From Pseudomonas abietaniphila (lineage in GTDB: Bacteria > Pseudomonadota > Gammaproteobacteria > Pseudomonadales > Pseudomonadaceae): a stretch of DNA of 64,000 nt. The position numbers were made by a program, and so were the translations under genes. This document shows, piece after piece, positions 17,650 to 28,159 of this stretch (its first letter is position 1; the number at the start of each line of letters is the position of its first letter). A model generated the notes under the pieces. It saw only the letters and a list, made by a program, of their open reading frames with translations, ran no database searches and had not been told where the DNA came from. Where the stretch lies: assembly GCF_039697315.1 (NCBI RefSeq), contig NZ_CP155619.1:5828001-5892000 (forward strand), in the 5' to 3' direction.

Positions 17650-18678
17650 ATGCACACATGTCGTCACATTTTCGTTCACCTGATCAGGAGTGTTGCTCTG
17701 TTGGCCATTCTTTCCGCCACGGCTGTTCAAGCAGCCGAAAAACGCGATCTGATCATCGACACCGATCCCGGGGCGGACGACGTCGTTGCGCTGCTGTTGG
17801 CATTGGCGTCCCCTGAAGAACTGAATGTCATGGCGATCACCACGGTGGCGGGGAACGTGCGCATTGACAAGACGTCGCGCAACGCACGCCTGGCCCGAGA
17901 GTGGGCAGGGCGCGAGGAGGTTCCGGTTTACGCGGGCGCGGGTCGGCCGTTGGTGCGCACGCCGATTTATGCCGAGAACATTCACGGCAAGGAAGGCTTG
18001 CCGGGCGTAGAGGTGCACGAACCGAAAAAAGGTCTGGCGCAGGGTAATGCGGTGCAGTACCTGGTGGAGACGTTGCGCAACGCCGCGCCTCACAGCATCA
18101 CCATTGCCATGCTGGGACCGCAGACCAATCTGGCCCTCGCGCTGGTTCAAGCGCCCGACATCACCCAGGGCATCAAGGAAGTGGTGGTCATGGGCGGTGC
18201 GCATTTCAACGGCGGTAACATCACGCCCGTGGCGGAATTCAACCTCTACGCCGATCCGGATGCCGCCAAGGTGGTCCTCGCCAGCGGGGTCAAACTGACC
18301 TATGTGCCGCTGGATGTGACGCACAAGATGCTCACCAGCGATCAGCGCCTCAAGCAGATCGAAGCCTTGAACAATCAGGCGGGCAAGCTGGTCGGCAGCA
18401 TTCTCAATGAATACGTCAAGGCTGACATGGTGCATTACGGGCTGCCGGGTGGTCCGGTGCATGACGCCAGCGTCATCGCGTGGCTGCTGAAGCCGGAGCT
18501 GTTCAGCGGCAGGCAGGTCAACCTGGTGATCGACAGCCGCGAAGGCCCTGGCTTTGGTCAGACGGTCGCCGACTGGTATGACACGCTGGGACAGAACAAG
18601 AACGTGTTCTGGGTCGAAAATGGCGATGCCCAAGGTTTCTTCGACCTCCTGACCCAGCGTCTTGGACGTCTCAAGTAA
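17650..18678 (+). CDS. Exported nucleoside hydrolase
   Basis: A 342-residue inosine/uridine-preferring nucleoside hydrolase. The Ca2+-binding N-terminal motif D-T-D-P-G-A-D-D is near residue 38; N-I-H-G-K-E-G-L and V-V-M-G-G-A-H follow as expected. Unlike the cytosolic E. coli enzymes it starts with a signal peptide (residues 1-29, cleavage after V-Q-A-A), so it should release ribose from nucleosides in the periplasm. As the last gene of the rbs operon it would feed RbsB directly. The ATG at 17650 is chosen because the leader starts there. Confidence 0.9.
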   Translation: MHTCRHIFVHLIRSVALLAILSATAVQAAEKRDLIIDTDPGADDVVALLLALASPEELNVMAITTVAGNVRIDKTSRNARLAREWAGREEVPVYAGAGRPLVRTPIYAENIHGKEGLPGVEVHEPKKGLAQGNAVQYLVETLRNAAPHSITIAMLGPQTNLALALVQAPDITQGIKEVVVMGGAHFNGGNITPVAEFNLYADPDAAKVVLASGVKLTYVPLDVTHKMLTSDQRLKQIEALNNQAGKLVGSILNEYVKADMVHYGLPGGPVHDASVIAWLLKPELFSGRQVNLVIDSREGPGFGQTVADWYDTLGQNKNVFWVENGDAQGFFDLLTQRLGRLK

Positions 18679-18684
18679 CCGCGG

Positions 18685-18882
18685 TCAGGCGTTGTCCAGC
18701 ACCGCCGTGGAATAGCGCAGAAACACCTGATTCATGAAGTTCTGGGCGCCCGAGGTGCCCAGTTCCTTGACCAGCAGATCGACTGCGATGATGGCCAGCT
18801 CCTCCGGGCTTCCCGGGCTGTGTGCACAATGTCCCTGGGGCCATTTGGCCTTGATGTCCGCATCGATCGATACGATTGTCAT
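18685..18882 (-). CDS. Small conserved protein, hypothetical
   Basis: A 65-residue soluble protein with no leader. It reads I-K-A-K-W-P-Q-G-H-C-A-H-S-P-G-S-P-E-E and then two helices (L-A-I-I-A-V-D-L-L-V-K-E-L and N-F-M-N-Q-V-F-L-R-Y). It converges on the nucleoside hydrolase gene with a 6-base gap. Family and function are not known to me. Confidence 0.55.
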   Translation of the reverse strand: MTIVSIDADIKAKWPQGHCAHSPGSPEELAIIAVDLLVKELGTSGAQNFMNQVFLRYSTAVLDNA

Positions 18883-19049
18883 GGTGTTTCATCCCTCTCG
18901 AAAACGGTCAATTCCTGCCATCGATACCCGCGCTTGAGGGTGCGAGCAGGGCGTGCAGTAAACCATCTTGTCTGGTTTTGCGCACTGCGACTTAGGCATG
19001 AACACCGATGCATGCCAGAATTGGCGACTTTCATGTCAGGGCCTTACCG

Positions 19050-19355
19050 GTGTCTATCGATCTTACCGATTCACGATCTTTTACCCTCGACGCTGTGAGG
19101 CAGATGATCGCAAGCGCAAATGACAATACCCATAATCAGTTAAGGGTCAGCCGTGATGGCAAGGCATGGCTGTCCAGCGCGGCAGTGGGTGGGGTTGATA
19201 TCGAGGGCCTGTTGTTTCGCCTTGAAACCTGGGCTGCCGGCTCCGGCTGTGTTGGTCCTGTCGCCGCGAGCGATGCGGTCTGGGTGACGCAGATCTACAA
19301 CGCGCTGCGGGATAACTGGGCTGAACCGCGCGTTGATTATGTGGATGTGTACTAG
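19050..19355 (+). CDS. Small conserved protein, hypothetical
   Basis: About 101 residues if read from GTG at 19050, which has an AGGG site about 9 bases upstream. An ATG at 19008 would add 14 residues, and an ATG at 19104 would shorten it. The core (A-S-A-N-D-N-T-H-N-Q-L-R-V, then A-W-L-S-S-A-A-V-G and F-R-L-E-T-W-A-A-G) ends in R-V-D-Y-V-D-V-Y. I recall similar short proteins in Pseudomonas genomes without a function. No membrane segment. Confidence 0.55.
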   Translation: MSIDLTDSRSFTLDAVRQMIASANDNTHNQLRVSRDGKAWLSSAAVGGVDIEGLLFRLETWAAGSGCVGPVAASDAVWVTQIYNALRDNWAEPRVDYVDVY

Positions 19356-19549
19356 CGTTACCCTGCTCGGATTGAGTCAGTTCCTAAACGTTTTGTGACG
19401 ATTTGTTTGCCCTGACCACGGCAGGTCTCCGGCAGACTCCGGCCTTCGTCGGCGACACGGCCAGCCGCGTCTTTAAGGGTGTCAACGAAACCCTGCGGAT
19501 CGAGCGCTGTCGCACAGGTTCTGGTTCACGTTAAACGTAAGGAGCATAT

Positions 19550-19873
19550 ATGCCCTGGAAACATGCATCATCGGGTCTGGTTATGTTGGCAGCCGTGTTG
19601 GCGGGGTGCAGCAGTACCTCCGAGACGTCGAAACCTGCCGAGAGCGCGGTTGCTACCGAATCCGGTCATTCCCGTTGTGATGCTGGCGCCGCGCAATTCG
19701 CGGTGGGCAAACCGGCATCGGCGGCCTTGCTGGAGCAGGCGCGCGTCAAGGCGGGCGCACAGACGGCCAGAGTGCTTGGGCCCAACGACATGGTCACGCT
19801 GGAGTACCGATCTGATCGCCTGAATCTGAATACCGATCAGGCCACAACGGTCAATCGCGTCAACTGTGGCTAA
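19550..19873 (+). CDS. Peptidase inhibitor I78-family lipoprotein
   Basis: A 107-residue lipoprotein with lipobox V-L-A-G-C (Cys at residue 20). The mature part carries the I78 pattern: C-D-A-G-A-A-Q-F-A-V-G-K, then V-L-G-P-N-D-M-V-T-L-E-Y, R-L-N-L-N-T-D and a terminal V-N-C-G. The two domain Cys residues can form the family disulfide. I78 members related to fungal elastase inhibitor bind serine peptidases, so an envelope protease inhibitor is likely. A bidirectional terminator follows. Confidence 0.85.
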   Translation: MPWKHASSGLVMLAAVLAGCSSTSETSKPAESAVATESGHSRCDAGAAQFAVGKPASAALLEQARVKAGAQTARVLGPNDMVTLEYRSDRLNLNTDQATTVNRVNCG

Positions 19874-19889
19874 GCACCGTTTTTGAGGC

Positions 19890-19921
19890 AAAAAAAACCC
19901 CGTCAGTGACGGGGTTTTTTT
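19890..19921. terminator. Bidirectional rho-independent terminator
   Basis: The stem ACCCCGTC / GACGGGGT has an AGT loop, an A-run on the left and a T-run on the right. It ends the I78 gene on the plus strand and the cold-shock gene on the minus strand. Confidence 0.9.
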
Positions 19922-19933
19922 AGCACGCTCGGA

Positions 19934-20146
19934 TTACTCCGGGCGAACCTGAGCGGCTTGCATGCCCTTTTGGCCTTTCTCAGCCACGAAAGAGACAGTC
20001 TGGCCTTCTTTCAGGCTTTTGAAACCGTCGGATTCGATAGCTTTGAAGTGTACGAACAGGTCGTCACCGCCACCTTGTGGAGTGATAAAGCCGAAGCCTT
20101 TTTCATCGTTGAACCATTTTACGGTGCCGGTTTGGCGATTAGACAT
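19934..20146 (-). CDS. Cold-shock domain protein (CspA family)
   Basis: A 70-residue single-domain OB-fold nucleic-acid chaperone. Both RNA-binding motifs are intact: RNP1 K-G-F-G-F-I and RNP2 D-L-F-V-H-F. It binds single-stranded RNA/DNA and melts RNA structure, acting in translation and antitermination. The A+T-rich 5' region up to about 20250 could be a long leader like those that control cspA genes. I cannot say which Pseudomonas Csp paralogue this is. Confidence 0.95.
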   Translation of the reverse strand: MSNRQTGTVKWFNDEKGFGFITPQGGGDDLFVHFKAIESDGFKSLKEGQTVSFVAEKGQKGMQAAQVRPE

Positions 20147-20350
20147 GGTGTATCTCCAGAAACATAATTTTCAGTAGTGCTGTGTTGCTCAGGCCAACTG
20201 GGCACACGGTGGCTATCATAGTCGAATTGTGTGAATGCTGGACTTTTTCAGTAAGAACTTTGCGTCAGTGCCGCAAATATAGTGAGCAAAAAGCGCGGCC
20301 ACTTAACTGTTTCAACCAGGAGATGAGCCGCCGTTCAGAGCAGTCCGAGT

Positions 20351-20383
20351 GACCGAAGCCCCCGTATTTCGCGGGCTTCGGTC
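20351..20383. terminator. Hairpin downstream of the 104-residue gene
   Basis: GACCGAAGCCC pairs perfectly with GGGCTTCGGTC across an 11-base loop. It lies between the exported-protein gene (minus strand, ends at 20444) and the cold-shock leader, so it may end the former. No strong T-run is present on the minus strand. Confidence 0.5.
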
Positions 20384-20443
20384 ATTCTTGGTAGATGTCT
20401 TGTCGGGAAGGCTGCGACCTTCTCATCGCGGAATGTAAATTTT

Positions 20444-20758
20444 TTATTTTTTGCCTTTGAGGCAGTTTTCGCTCACGGCTTTTTGCAGGCGAGAGGTCAT
20501 TTCGGTACTCGGAGGCGTCGTTTTGTCATTCAACGAAGCGATCTCCTTGTCCGAGAAATTCTTGTTGATCTGTTGAGCGCCGCATTCGCAATGCGCTTGT
20601 ACGGCCTTGGCGTCCATCCCCGGATTATTCTGGGTGGCGGCGGCGGAGCACTCATTCATGTAAGTCGTCTTGGTTTTTGCGTCCATGGCGGCATGAGCGC
20701 TGATCGGAAGAGTCAACGCCAACGGTGCAAGGAGGGCGGCAACACGTAGAAGCTTCAT
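20444..20758 (-). CDS. Exported Cys-containing protein, hypothetical
   Basis: A 104-residue protein with a signal peptide (residues 1-23, cleavage after A-H-A). The mature helical domain has four Cys residues, in M-N-E-C-S, A-H-C-E-C-G and S-E-N-C-L-K. This spacing could give two disulfides in the periplasm or bind a metal. AAGGAAACC precedes the ATG. The gene is isolated. I do not recognise a family name. Confidence 0.7.
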   Translation of the reverse strand: MKLLRVAALLAPLALTLPISAHAAMDAKTKTTYMNECSAAATQNNPGMDAKAVQAHCECGAQQINKNFSDKEIASLNDKTTPPSTEMTSRLQKAVSENCLKGKK

Positions 20759-21053
20759 GGTGGTTTCCTTTTTGTCTGTGGAACCTGCGAAAGCACAGGT
20801 CTTTAACGGGCCTCGGTTAATCTGACGGCAGGGATTCGCACCAGTTCAGTGTTCGGAGCTTTCCCACAGTGACTGAAGAAAACTTTATAGCCGCAGCAAC
20901 CGGGTTATATGACCCGCGACAGACGGGCTGTGCTAGGATGCGCGTCCTGTAGATTCGCTCGCGTCTCGCGGGGCAGGGATTGCTTGAAGCGATTCCTGTC
21001 GATTTCGTCAAATCCAGTCACTCTGGTTCGGTCCAACGGTTGGCCCTCGGGCT

Positions 21054-21132
21054 CCTGCCACTGTGAGGCAGGTACACCACCGAATCGCGTACTGGCTCTA
21101 TCCCAACCCACGTGACCTTTGGTAGGGGTCAC
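21054..21132 (+). promoter_or_regulatory. thrS leader with two tRNA-Thr anticodon-arm-like hairpins (candidate ThrRS operator)
   Basis: Hairpin A is CCTGCC (21054-21059) / GGCAGG (21067-21072) with the 7-base loop ACTGTGA, whose central bases are TGT. Hairpin B is GTGACCT (21112-21118) / GGGTCAC (21126-21132) with the 7-base loop TTGGTAG: T at position 33, GGT at 34-36, A at 37. TGT and GGT are both tRNA-Thr anticodons. Hairpin B ends 19 bases before the thrS ATG and next to its ribosome binding site. In E. coli, ThrRS represses its own mRNA by binding anticodon-arm mimics in the leader. This layout suggests the same here, but the equivalence is inferred. Confidence 0.5.
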
Positions 21133-21151
21133 CACTAGGAGAGGAGGCGCC

Positions 21152-23074
21152 ATGCCAACTATTACTCTTCCCGACGGCAGTCAACGTTCTTTCGATCACC
21201 CGGTATCCGTTGCCGAGGTCGCGGCCTCCATTGGCGCAGGCCTTGCCAAGGCCACCGTGGCCGGCAAGGTCAACGGTCAATTGGTCGATGCCAGTGACAT
21301 CATTGCTGCCGACGCGAGTCTGCAAATCATCACCCCGAAAGACCAGGAAGGCCTGGAGATCATTCGTCACTCCTGCGCCCACCTGGTTGGCCATGCGGTC
21401 AAGCAGCTGTACCCGACCGCGAAAATGGTGATCGGTCCTGTCATCGATGACGGCTTCTATTACGATATCGCCTACGAGCGCCCGTTCACGCCAGACGACA
21501 TGGCGGCGATCGAGCAGCGCATGCAGCAGCTGATCGAAAAGGATTACGACGTCATCAAGAAGGTCACTCCGCGCGCGGAAGTGATCGAAGTGTTCAAGGC
21601 ACGTGGCGAAGACTACAAATTGCGCCTGGTCGAGGACATGCCGAATGAAACGGCGATGGGCCTCTACTACCACGAAGAATATGTCGACATGTGCCGTGGT
21701 CCGCACGTGCCGAATACCCGCTTCCTCAAATCGTTCAAGCTGACCAAGCTGTCCGGTGCCTACTGGCGCGGCGACGCCAAGAACGAGCAGCTGCAGCGCG
21801 TGTACGGCACCGCCTGGGCTGACAAGAAGCAACTGGCTGCTTATATCCAGCGCATCGAAGAAGCTGAAAAACGCGACCATCGCAAGATCGGCAAGCGTTT
21901 GGGCCTGTTCCACACGCAAGAAGAAGCGCCAGGCATGGTGTTCTGGCATCCCAACGGCTGGACGCTGTATCAGGTGCTTGAGCAATACATGCGCAAGACT
22001 CAGCGTGAAAATGGCTATCTGGAAATCAAGACGCCGCAAGTGGTTGACCGCTCGCTGTGGGAGAAATCCGGGCACTGGGCCAACTACGCTGAAAACATGT
22101 TCACCACCGAGTCGGAAAGCCGCGACTACGCGATCAAGCCGATGAACTGCCCTTGCCATGTGCAGGTGTTCAATCAAGGCCTGAAGAGCTACCGCGAGCT
22201 GCCGATGCGTCTGGCCGAGTTCGGTGCCTGCCACCGTAACGAGCCGTCGGGTGCGCTGCACGGCATCATGCGTGTGCGTGCGTTCACTCAGGATGATGCC
22301 CACATTTTCTGCACCGAAGAGCAGATGCAGGCCGAATCCGCTGCATTCATCAAGCTGACCATGGATGTCTATGCCGACTTCGGCTTCAAGGACATCGAGA
22401 TGAAGCTGTCGACTCGCCCGGAAAAGCGTGTCGGTTCGGATGACTTGTGGGATCGCGCGGAAGCTGCGTTGGCCGCTGCGCTGGACAGCGCCGGCCTGCC
22501 GTACGATCTGCAGCCGGGCGAGGGCGCGTTCTATGGTCCGAAAATTGAATTTTCCCTCAAGGACTGCTTGGGTCGCGTGTGGCAATGCGGTACATTGCAG
22601 CTCGATTTCAACCTGCCAATCCGTTTGGGTGCCGAATTCGTTTCGGAAGACAACGGTCGTAAGCATCCGGTCATGTTGCACCGTGCGATTCTCGGTTCCT
22701 TCGAGCGTTTCATCGGAATTCTGATCGAGCACTACGAAGGTGCATTCCCCGCCTGGCTGGCGCCAACTCAGGCAGTGATCATGAATATCACTGATAAACA
22801 GGCAGATTTTGCCCTTGAGGTGGAAAAAACTCTGGCTGAAAGCGGGTTTCGTGCCAAGTCCGACTTGAGAAATGAAAAGATCGGCTTTAAAATCCGCGAG
22901 CATACTTTGCTCAAGGTTCCTTATCTCCTCGTTATCGGAGATCGGGAGGTTGAAACGCAAACTGTCGCTGTGCGTACCCGTGAAGGCGCAGACCTCGGCT
23001 CAATGCCGGTCGCTCAATTCTCGGAGTTTCTTGCACAAGCGGTTTCCCGGCGTGGTCGCCAAGATTCGGAGTAA
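21152..23074 (+). CDS. thrS: Threonyl-tRNA synthetase
   Basis: A 640-residue class II synthetase charging tRNA-Thr. Order: TGS domain (residues 1-60), editing domain with the H-x-x-x-H pair in [11 protein letters not shown], catalytic core with M-N-C-P-C-H (zinc Cys) and [14 protein letters not shown] motif 2, then motif 3 near A-I-L-G-S-F-E-R-F, and the C-terminal anticodon-binding domain. The ATG at 21152 follows AGGAGAGGAGG. First gene of the translation operon; the stop overlaps the infC start region. Confidence 0.98.
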   Translation: MPTITLPDGSQRSFDHPVSVAEVAASIGAGLAKATVAGKVNGQLVDASDIIAADASLQIITPKDQEGLEIIRHSCAHLVGHAVKQLYPTAKMVIGPVIDDGFYYDIAYERPFTPDDMAAIEQRMQQLIEKDYDVIKKVTPRAEVIEVFKARGEDYKLRLVEDMPNETAMGLYYHEEYVDMCRGPHVPNTRFLKSFKLTKLSGAYWRGDAKNEQLQRVYGTAWADKKQLAAYIQRIEEAEKRDHRKIGKRLGLFHTQEEAPGMVFWHPNGWTLYQVLEQYMRKTQRENGYLEIKTPQVVDRSLWEKSGHWANYAENMFTTESESRDYAIKPMNCPCHVQVFNQGLKSYRELPMRLAEFGACHRNEPSGALHGIMRVRAFTQDDAHIFCTEEQMQAESAAFIKLTMDVYADFGFKDIEMKLSTRPEKRVGSDDLWDRAEAALAAALDSAGLPYDLQPGEGAFYGPKIEFSLKDCLGRVWQCGTLQLDFNLPIRLGAEFVSEDNGRKHPVMLHRAILGSFERFIGILIEHYEGAFPAWLAPTQAVIMNITDKQADFALEVEKTLAESGFRAKSDLRNEKIGFKIREHTLLKVPYLLVIGDREVETQTVAVRTREGADLGSMPVAQFSEFLAQAVSRRGRQDSE

Positions 23075-23625
23075 TTATTATTAAGCGTGAAATGAGACAA
23101 GATAAACGAGCTGCACCGAAGGCCCCGATCAACGAGAATATCTCGGCACGCGAGGTTCGGTTAATTGGCGCTGACGGCGAGCAGGTTGGCATCGTCTCGA
23201 TTGATGAAGCGCTTCGTATAGCTGAAGAAGCCAAGCTCGATCTGGTAGAAATTTCTGCCGACGCAGTACCGCCTGTCTGTCGTGTGATGGACTACGGCAA
23301 ATCGATCTTCGAGAAGAAGAAGCAGATTGCTGCGGCGAAGAAGAACCAGAAGCAGATTCAGGTTAAAGAAATCAAGTTTCGTCCAGGGACGGAGGAAGGG
23401 GATTACCAGGTAAAACTACGCAACCTGGTACGTTTCCTGAGTGACGGGGACAGGGCCAAGGTATCGTTGAGATTCCGCGGTCGTGAGATGGCCCACCAGG
23501 AGCTGGGTATGGAGCTGTTGAAGCGGGTCGAACAAGACCTGCTCGAATACGGCGCCGTCGAACAGCATCCTAAGATGGAAGGACGCCAGCTGATCATGGT
23601 CATCGCCCCGAAAAAGAAGAAATAA
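23074..23625 (+). CDS. infC: Translation initiation factor IF-3, ATT start
   Basis: Binds the 30S subunit and enforces start-codon selection. Read from the first ATG (23092) it would lack the conserved I-I-K-R-E lead-in. In frame upstream are ATT codons at 23074, 23077 and 23080, with GGAG at 23068-23071. Starting at ATT 23074 gives 183 residues, the length I expect in Pseudomonas; ATT 23077 is equally possible by spacing. Rare AUU starts are the known means by which IF-3 represses its own mRNA. Hallmarks: I-N-E-N-I, V-R-L-I-G, the K-K-K linker, and R-F-R-G-R-E-M-A-H in the C-domain. Confidence 0.95.
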   Translation: MIIKREMRQDKRAAPKAPINENISAREVRLIGADGEQVGIVSIDEALRIAEEAKLDLVEISADAVPPVCRVMDYGKSIFEKKKQIAAAKKNQKQIQVKEIKFRPGTEEGDYQVKLRNLVRFLSDGDRAKVSLRFRGREMAHQELGMELLKRVEQDLLEYGAVEQHPKMEGRQLIMVIAPKKKK

Positions 23626-23685
23626 CCACCAGGGCACGGCAGGCCTTGCGGTTATGTTTATCAACTGAATGCGGAGTATCCGAAC

Positions 23686-23880
23686 ATGCCAAAGATGAAG
23701 ACTAAAAGTGGTGCAGCTAAGCGGTTTCTGAAAACCGCGAATGGCATCAAGCACAAGCACGCTTTCAAGAGCCACATCCTGACCAAAATGTCGACCAAGC
23801 GTAAGCGTCAACTGCGCGGAAGCAGCCTGCTGCATCCGTCTGACGTGGCAAAAGTCGAGCGCATGCTGCGCCTTCGTTAA
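23686..23880 (+). CDS. rpmI: Ribosomal protein bL35
   Basis: A 64-residue basic protein of the 50S subunit. The family start [13 protein letters not shown] and the later K-R-K-R-Q-L-R-G pattern are seen. It follows infC after 60 bases and precedes rplT, the usual order. In E. coli, L20 represses this pair through structure in the infC-rpmI region; the 60-base gap here contains GC-rich pairing segments, but I have not resolved a pseudoknot. Confidence 0.97.
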   Translation: MPKMKTKSGAAKRFLKTANGIKHKHAFKSHILTKMSTKRKRQLRGSSLLHPSDVAKVERMLRLR

Positions 23881-23908
23881 TTTTGATCAAGAATAGAGGA
23901 AGTAACTC

Positions 23909-24265
23909 ATGGCTCGTGTAAAGCGTGGCGTCATTGCCCGTAAGCGTCACAAAAAAATTCTGAAACTTGCTAAAGGCTACTACGGCGCGCGTTCACGCGT
24001 ATTCCGTGTTGCCAAGCAAGCGGTAATCAAGGCAGGCCAATACGCCTACCGTGACCGTCGTCAGAAAAAACGTCAGTTCCGCGCTCTGTGGATCGCTCGT
24101 ATCAACGCTGGTGCGCGTGTCAACGGTCTGTCCTACAGCCGTTTCATCGCTGGCCTGAAAAAAGCGTCGATCGAAATCGACCGTAAGGTTCTGGCTGATC
24201 TGGCAGTGAACGAAAAAGCGGCGTTTGCTGCGATTGTCGAGAAAGCTAAAGCCACTCTGGCCTAA
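23909..24265 (+). CDS. rplT: Ribosomal protein bL20
   Basis: A 118-residue 50S protein needed early in assembly. The N-terminus [18 protein letters not shown] and the [12 protein letters not shown] motif are diagnostic. It starts 28 bases after rpmI behind AGAGGAAG. A T-tailed hairpin at 24318-24355 separates it from pheS. Confidence 0.98.
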
Positions 24266-24317
24266 GTCCCCGGCAATCACCGGACCTCGTTACGGGGTTC
24301 GGTGTTAAACGTCATAG

Positions 24318-25387
<1,070 letters not shown>

Positions 25388-25471
25388 GAACCCTGCGCGA
25401 CGCCACCGGATGGGTGGTGTTCGTGCGGCGGTCAGGTCGCAGATCCGTAACGAATCTATCAGGAGAGCAGG

Positions 25472-27853
25472 ATGAAATTCAGTGAACAGTGGTTGCGTGG
25501 CTGGGTAAGCCCGCAAGTCTCCCGTGACGAGCTGGTAGCGCGTCTGTCCATGGCAGGGCTGGAGGTCGACAGCGTGACCCCGGCCGCCGGAGTTTTCAGT
25601 GGTGTTGTAGTCGGTGAGGTCGTGAGCACCGAACAGCATCCAGACGCTGACAAACTGCGCGTTTGTCAGGTCAGCAATGGTTCGGAAACGTTTCAGGTTG
25701 TCTGCGGTGCGCCCAACGTGCGCCCGGGCCTGAAGATTCCTTTCGCCATGATCGGCGCCGAATTGCCGGGCGACTTCAAGATCAAGAAGGCGAAGCTGCG
25801 TGGCGTCGAGTCCAATGGCATGCTCTGCTCACAGGCTGAACTGCAAGTGGGCGAGGGCAACGACGGCCTGATGGAATTGCCGGCCGATGCACCGGTGGGC
25901 AAGGATTTCCGTGCCTACCTGGAGCTGGACGACGCCAGTATCGAAGTCGACCTGACGCCTAACCGTGGCGACTGCCTGTCCGTCGCCGGTCTGGCCCGTG
26001 AAGTGGGCGCGTTGTATGACGCGACCGTCACACGCCCGCAGGTTGCCGTTGTTCCAGCGGTCCACGATGAAGTGCGCCCGGTCGACGTCCTGGCCCCGGC
26101 TGCCTGCCCGCGTTACCTGGGTCGTGTCATTCGTAATGTTGACCTGTCGCGTCCGACCCCGCTCTGGATGGTCGAGCGCCTGCGCCGCTCCGACGTGCGC
26201 AGCATCGACGCCGCCGTCGACATCACCAACTACGTCATGCTCGAGCTGGGCCAGCCACTGCACGCATTCGACCTCGCCGAGATCAACGGCGGGATCCGTG
26301 TTCGAATGGCGGAAGAGGGCGAGAAGCTTGTTCTGCTGGACGGCCAGGAAGTCAGCCTGCGCGCCGACACCCTGGTCATCGCCGACCACCAGCGTGCGTT
26401 GGCTATCGCTGGCGTGATGGGTGGCGAACACAGTGGCGTAAACACTGCGACCACGCGTGACATCTTCCTGGAAAGTGCTTTCTTCGATCAGATCGCAGTC
26501 GCCGGTAAAGCGCGCTCGTATGGTCTGCACACCGACGCTTCGCACCGCTATGAGCGCGGTGTTGACTGGCAGCTGGCGCGTGAAGCGATGGAACGAGCCA
26601 CGGGCCTGCTTCTGGAGATCACGGGCGGCGAAGCCGGTCCGATCATCGAAACCGTCAGCGAGCAATACCTGCCGTCGATCGCACCCGTGATTCTGCGCGC
26701 CGATCGTATCGAGCAGATGCTCGGCATGAAGATGGAAGCGACTGAAGTCGAGCGCCTGCTCTCCGGGTTGGGCCTTGACGTTGCCGCTGATACGGCCGGC
26801 CAATGGCGCGTTGAAGTGCCAAGTCACCGTTTCGACATCTCGCTCGAAGTCGACTTGATTGAAGAACTGGCGCGTCTGTACGGTTACAACCGCCTGCCGG
26901 TTCGCTATCCGCAGGCACGTCTGGCACCCCAGGCCCGCGCCGAAGCGCAGGGTGATCTGCCAGCGCTGCGTCGTCTGTTGGTCGCGCGGGGATACCAGGA
27001 AGCAATTACGTACAGCTTCATCGATCAGAAATGGTTCGAACTGTTCAATCCTGGCGTCGAACCGCTGCTGTTGGCCAATCCGATTTCCGCCGACATGGCG
27101 GCCATGCGTTCGTCGCTGTGGCCAGGTCTGGTCAAGGTGCTTCAGCACAACCTCAATCGCCAACAGGACCGCGTACGCCTGTTCGAAAGTGGTCTGCGCT
27201 TCGTTGGTCAACTGGAAGGTTTGAAACAAGAGCCTATGCTGGCAGGTGTGATCTGCGGCAGCCGTTTTCCTGAAGGTTGGGCGCAGGGGCGCGATGCCGT
27301 GGACTTCTTCGACGTCAAGGCCGACGTTGAAGCCGTGCTTGGCTTCGCAGGTGCACTGGATGACTTCCGCTTCGTCCCGGGCAAACACCCGGCGCTTCAT
27401 CCGGGCCAGACCGCGCGCATTGAGCGAGACGGTCGCGAAGTCGGGTACATCGGCGCCTTGCACCCGGAGCTGAGCAAGACGCTGGGCCTTGATCGTCCGG
27501 TCTTCGTGTTCGAACTGGTCCTGGCTGATGTTGCGCAGGGGCGTCTACCGAAATTCCACGAATTGTCGCGCTTCCCTGAGGTCCGTCGTGACCTGGCATT
27601 GCTCGCAGATCGTGAGGTTGCGGCGACGGCGGTGATGGACGTTATTCGTGAAAATGCAGGGGAATGGCTGACAGACCTCAGGTTATTTGATGTTTATCAG
27701 GGTAAAGGCATTGATCCGCATAGAAAAAGCCTTGCAGTTGGCTTGACCTGGCAACATCCATCGCGCACTCTTACTGACGATGAGGTAAACGCTTCGACGC
27801 AGCAAATTCTCACCTCGCTTGAGGAAAGGTTAAACGCCACGTTAAGGAAGTAG
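25472..27853 (+). CDS. pheT: Phenylalanyl-tRNA synthetase beta subunit
   Basis: A 793-residue multidomain subunit. Order: tRNA-binding OB fold (about 40-150), B3/4 editing domain in the middle, B5 domain, a catalytic-like domain, and the C-terminal ferredoxin-like anticodon-binding domain beginning near F-H-E-L-S-R-F-P-E-V-R-R-D-L-A. It hydrolyses misacylated Tyr-tRNA-Phe and positions tRNA. AGGAGAG precedes the ATG at 25472; ihfA starts three bases after its stop. Confidence 0.98.
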   Translation: MKFSEQWLRGWVSPQVSRDELVARLSMAGLEVDSVTPAAGVFSGVVVGEVVSTEQHPDADKLRVCQVSNGSETFQVVCGAPNVRPGLKIPFAMIGAELPGDFKIKKAKLRGVESNGMLCSQAELQVGEGNDGLMELPADAPVGKDFRAYLELDDASIEVDLTPNRGDCLSVAGLAREVGALYDATVTRPQVAVVPAVHDEVRPVDVLAPAACPRYLGRVIRNVDLSRPTPLWMVERLRRSDVRSIDAAVDITNYVMLELGQPLHAFDLAEINGGIRVRMAEEGEKLVLLDGQEVSLRADTLVIADHQRALAIAGVMGGEHSGVNTATTRDIFLESAFFDQIAVAGKARSYGLHTDASHRYERGVDWQLAREAMERATGLLLEITGGEAGPIIETVSEQYLPSIAPVILRADRIEQMLGMKMEATEVERLLSGLGLDVAADTAGQWRVEVPSHRFDISLEVDLIEELARLYGYNRLPVRYPQARLAPQARAEAQGDLPALRRLLVARGYQEAITYSFIDQKWFELFNPGVEPLLLANPISADMAAMRSSLWPGLVKVLQHNLNRQQDRVRLFESGLRFVGQLEGLKQEPMLAGVICGSRFPEGWAQGRDAVDFFDVKADVEAVLGFAGALDDFRFVPGKHPALHPGQTARIERDGREVGYIGALHPELSKTLGLDRPVFVFELVLADVAQGRLPKFHELSRFPEVRRDLALLADREVAATAVMDVIRENAGEWLTDLRLFDVYQGKGIDPHRKSLAVGLTWQHPSRTLTDDEVNASTQQILTSLEERLNATLRK

Positions 27854-27856
27854 CGT

Positions 27857-28159
27857 ATGGGGGCTCTGACGAAAGCTGAGATGGCCGAACGTCTGTACGA
27901 AGAGCTAGGCCTGAATAAACGAGAAGCCAAGGAACTGGTTGAGCTGTTCTTTGAGGAAATCAGGCACGCTCTGGAAGATAACGAGCAGGTCAAATTGTCC
28001 GGATTCGGCAATTTTGACCTGCGAGATAAACGCCAGCGACCGGGTCGAAATCCCAAGACAGGGGAAGAAATTCCGATTACGGCTCGCCGTGTGGTCACCT
28101 TTCGCCCAGGGCAGAAACTGAAGGCCCGAGTTGAGGCTTATGCTGGAACCAAGTCATAA
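27857..28159 (+). CDS. ihfA: Integration host factor alpha subunit
   Basis: A 100-residue HU-family DNA-bending protein. Seen: [20 protein letters not shown], the F-G-N-F-D-L-R core strand, and the arm with [10 protein letters not shown] whose Pro intercalates into DNA. It works as a heterodimer with IhfB. The place after pheT is standard in gammaproteobacteria. The start is coupled to pheT; the 3' end overlaps the merR-type gene by 20 bases. Confidence 0.97.
   Translation: MGALTKAEMAERLYEELGLNKREAKELVELFFEEIRHALEDNEQVKLSGFGNFDLRDKRQRPGRNPKTGEEIPITARRVVTFRPGQKLKARVEAYAGTKS

Noticed and set aside
21098..22960. A 620-codon open frame opposite thrS
   Set aside because: Antisense shadow of an intact, essential gene.
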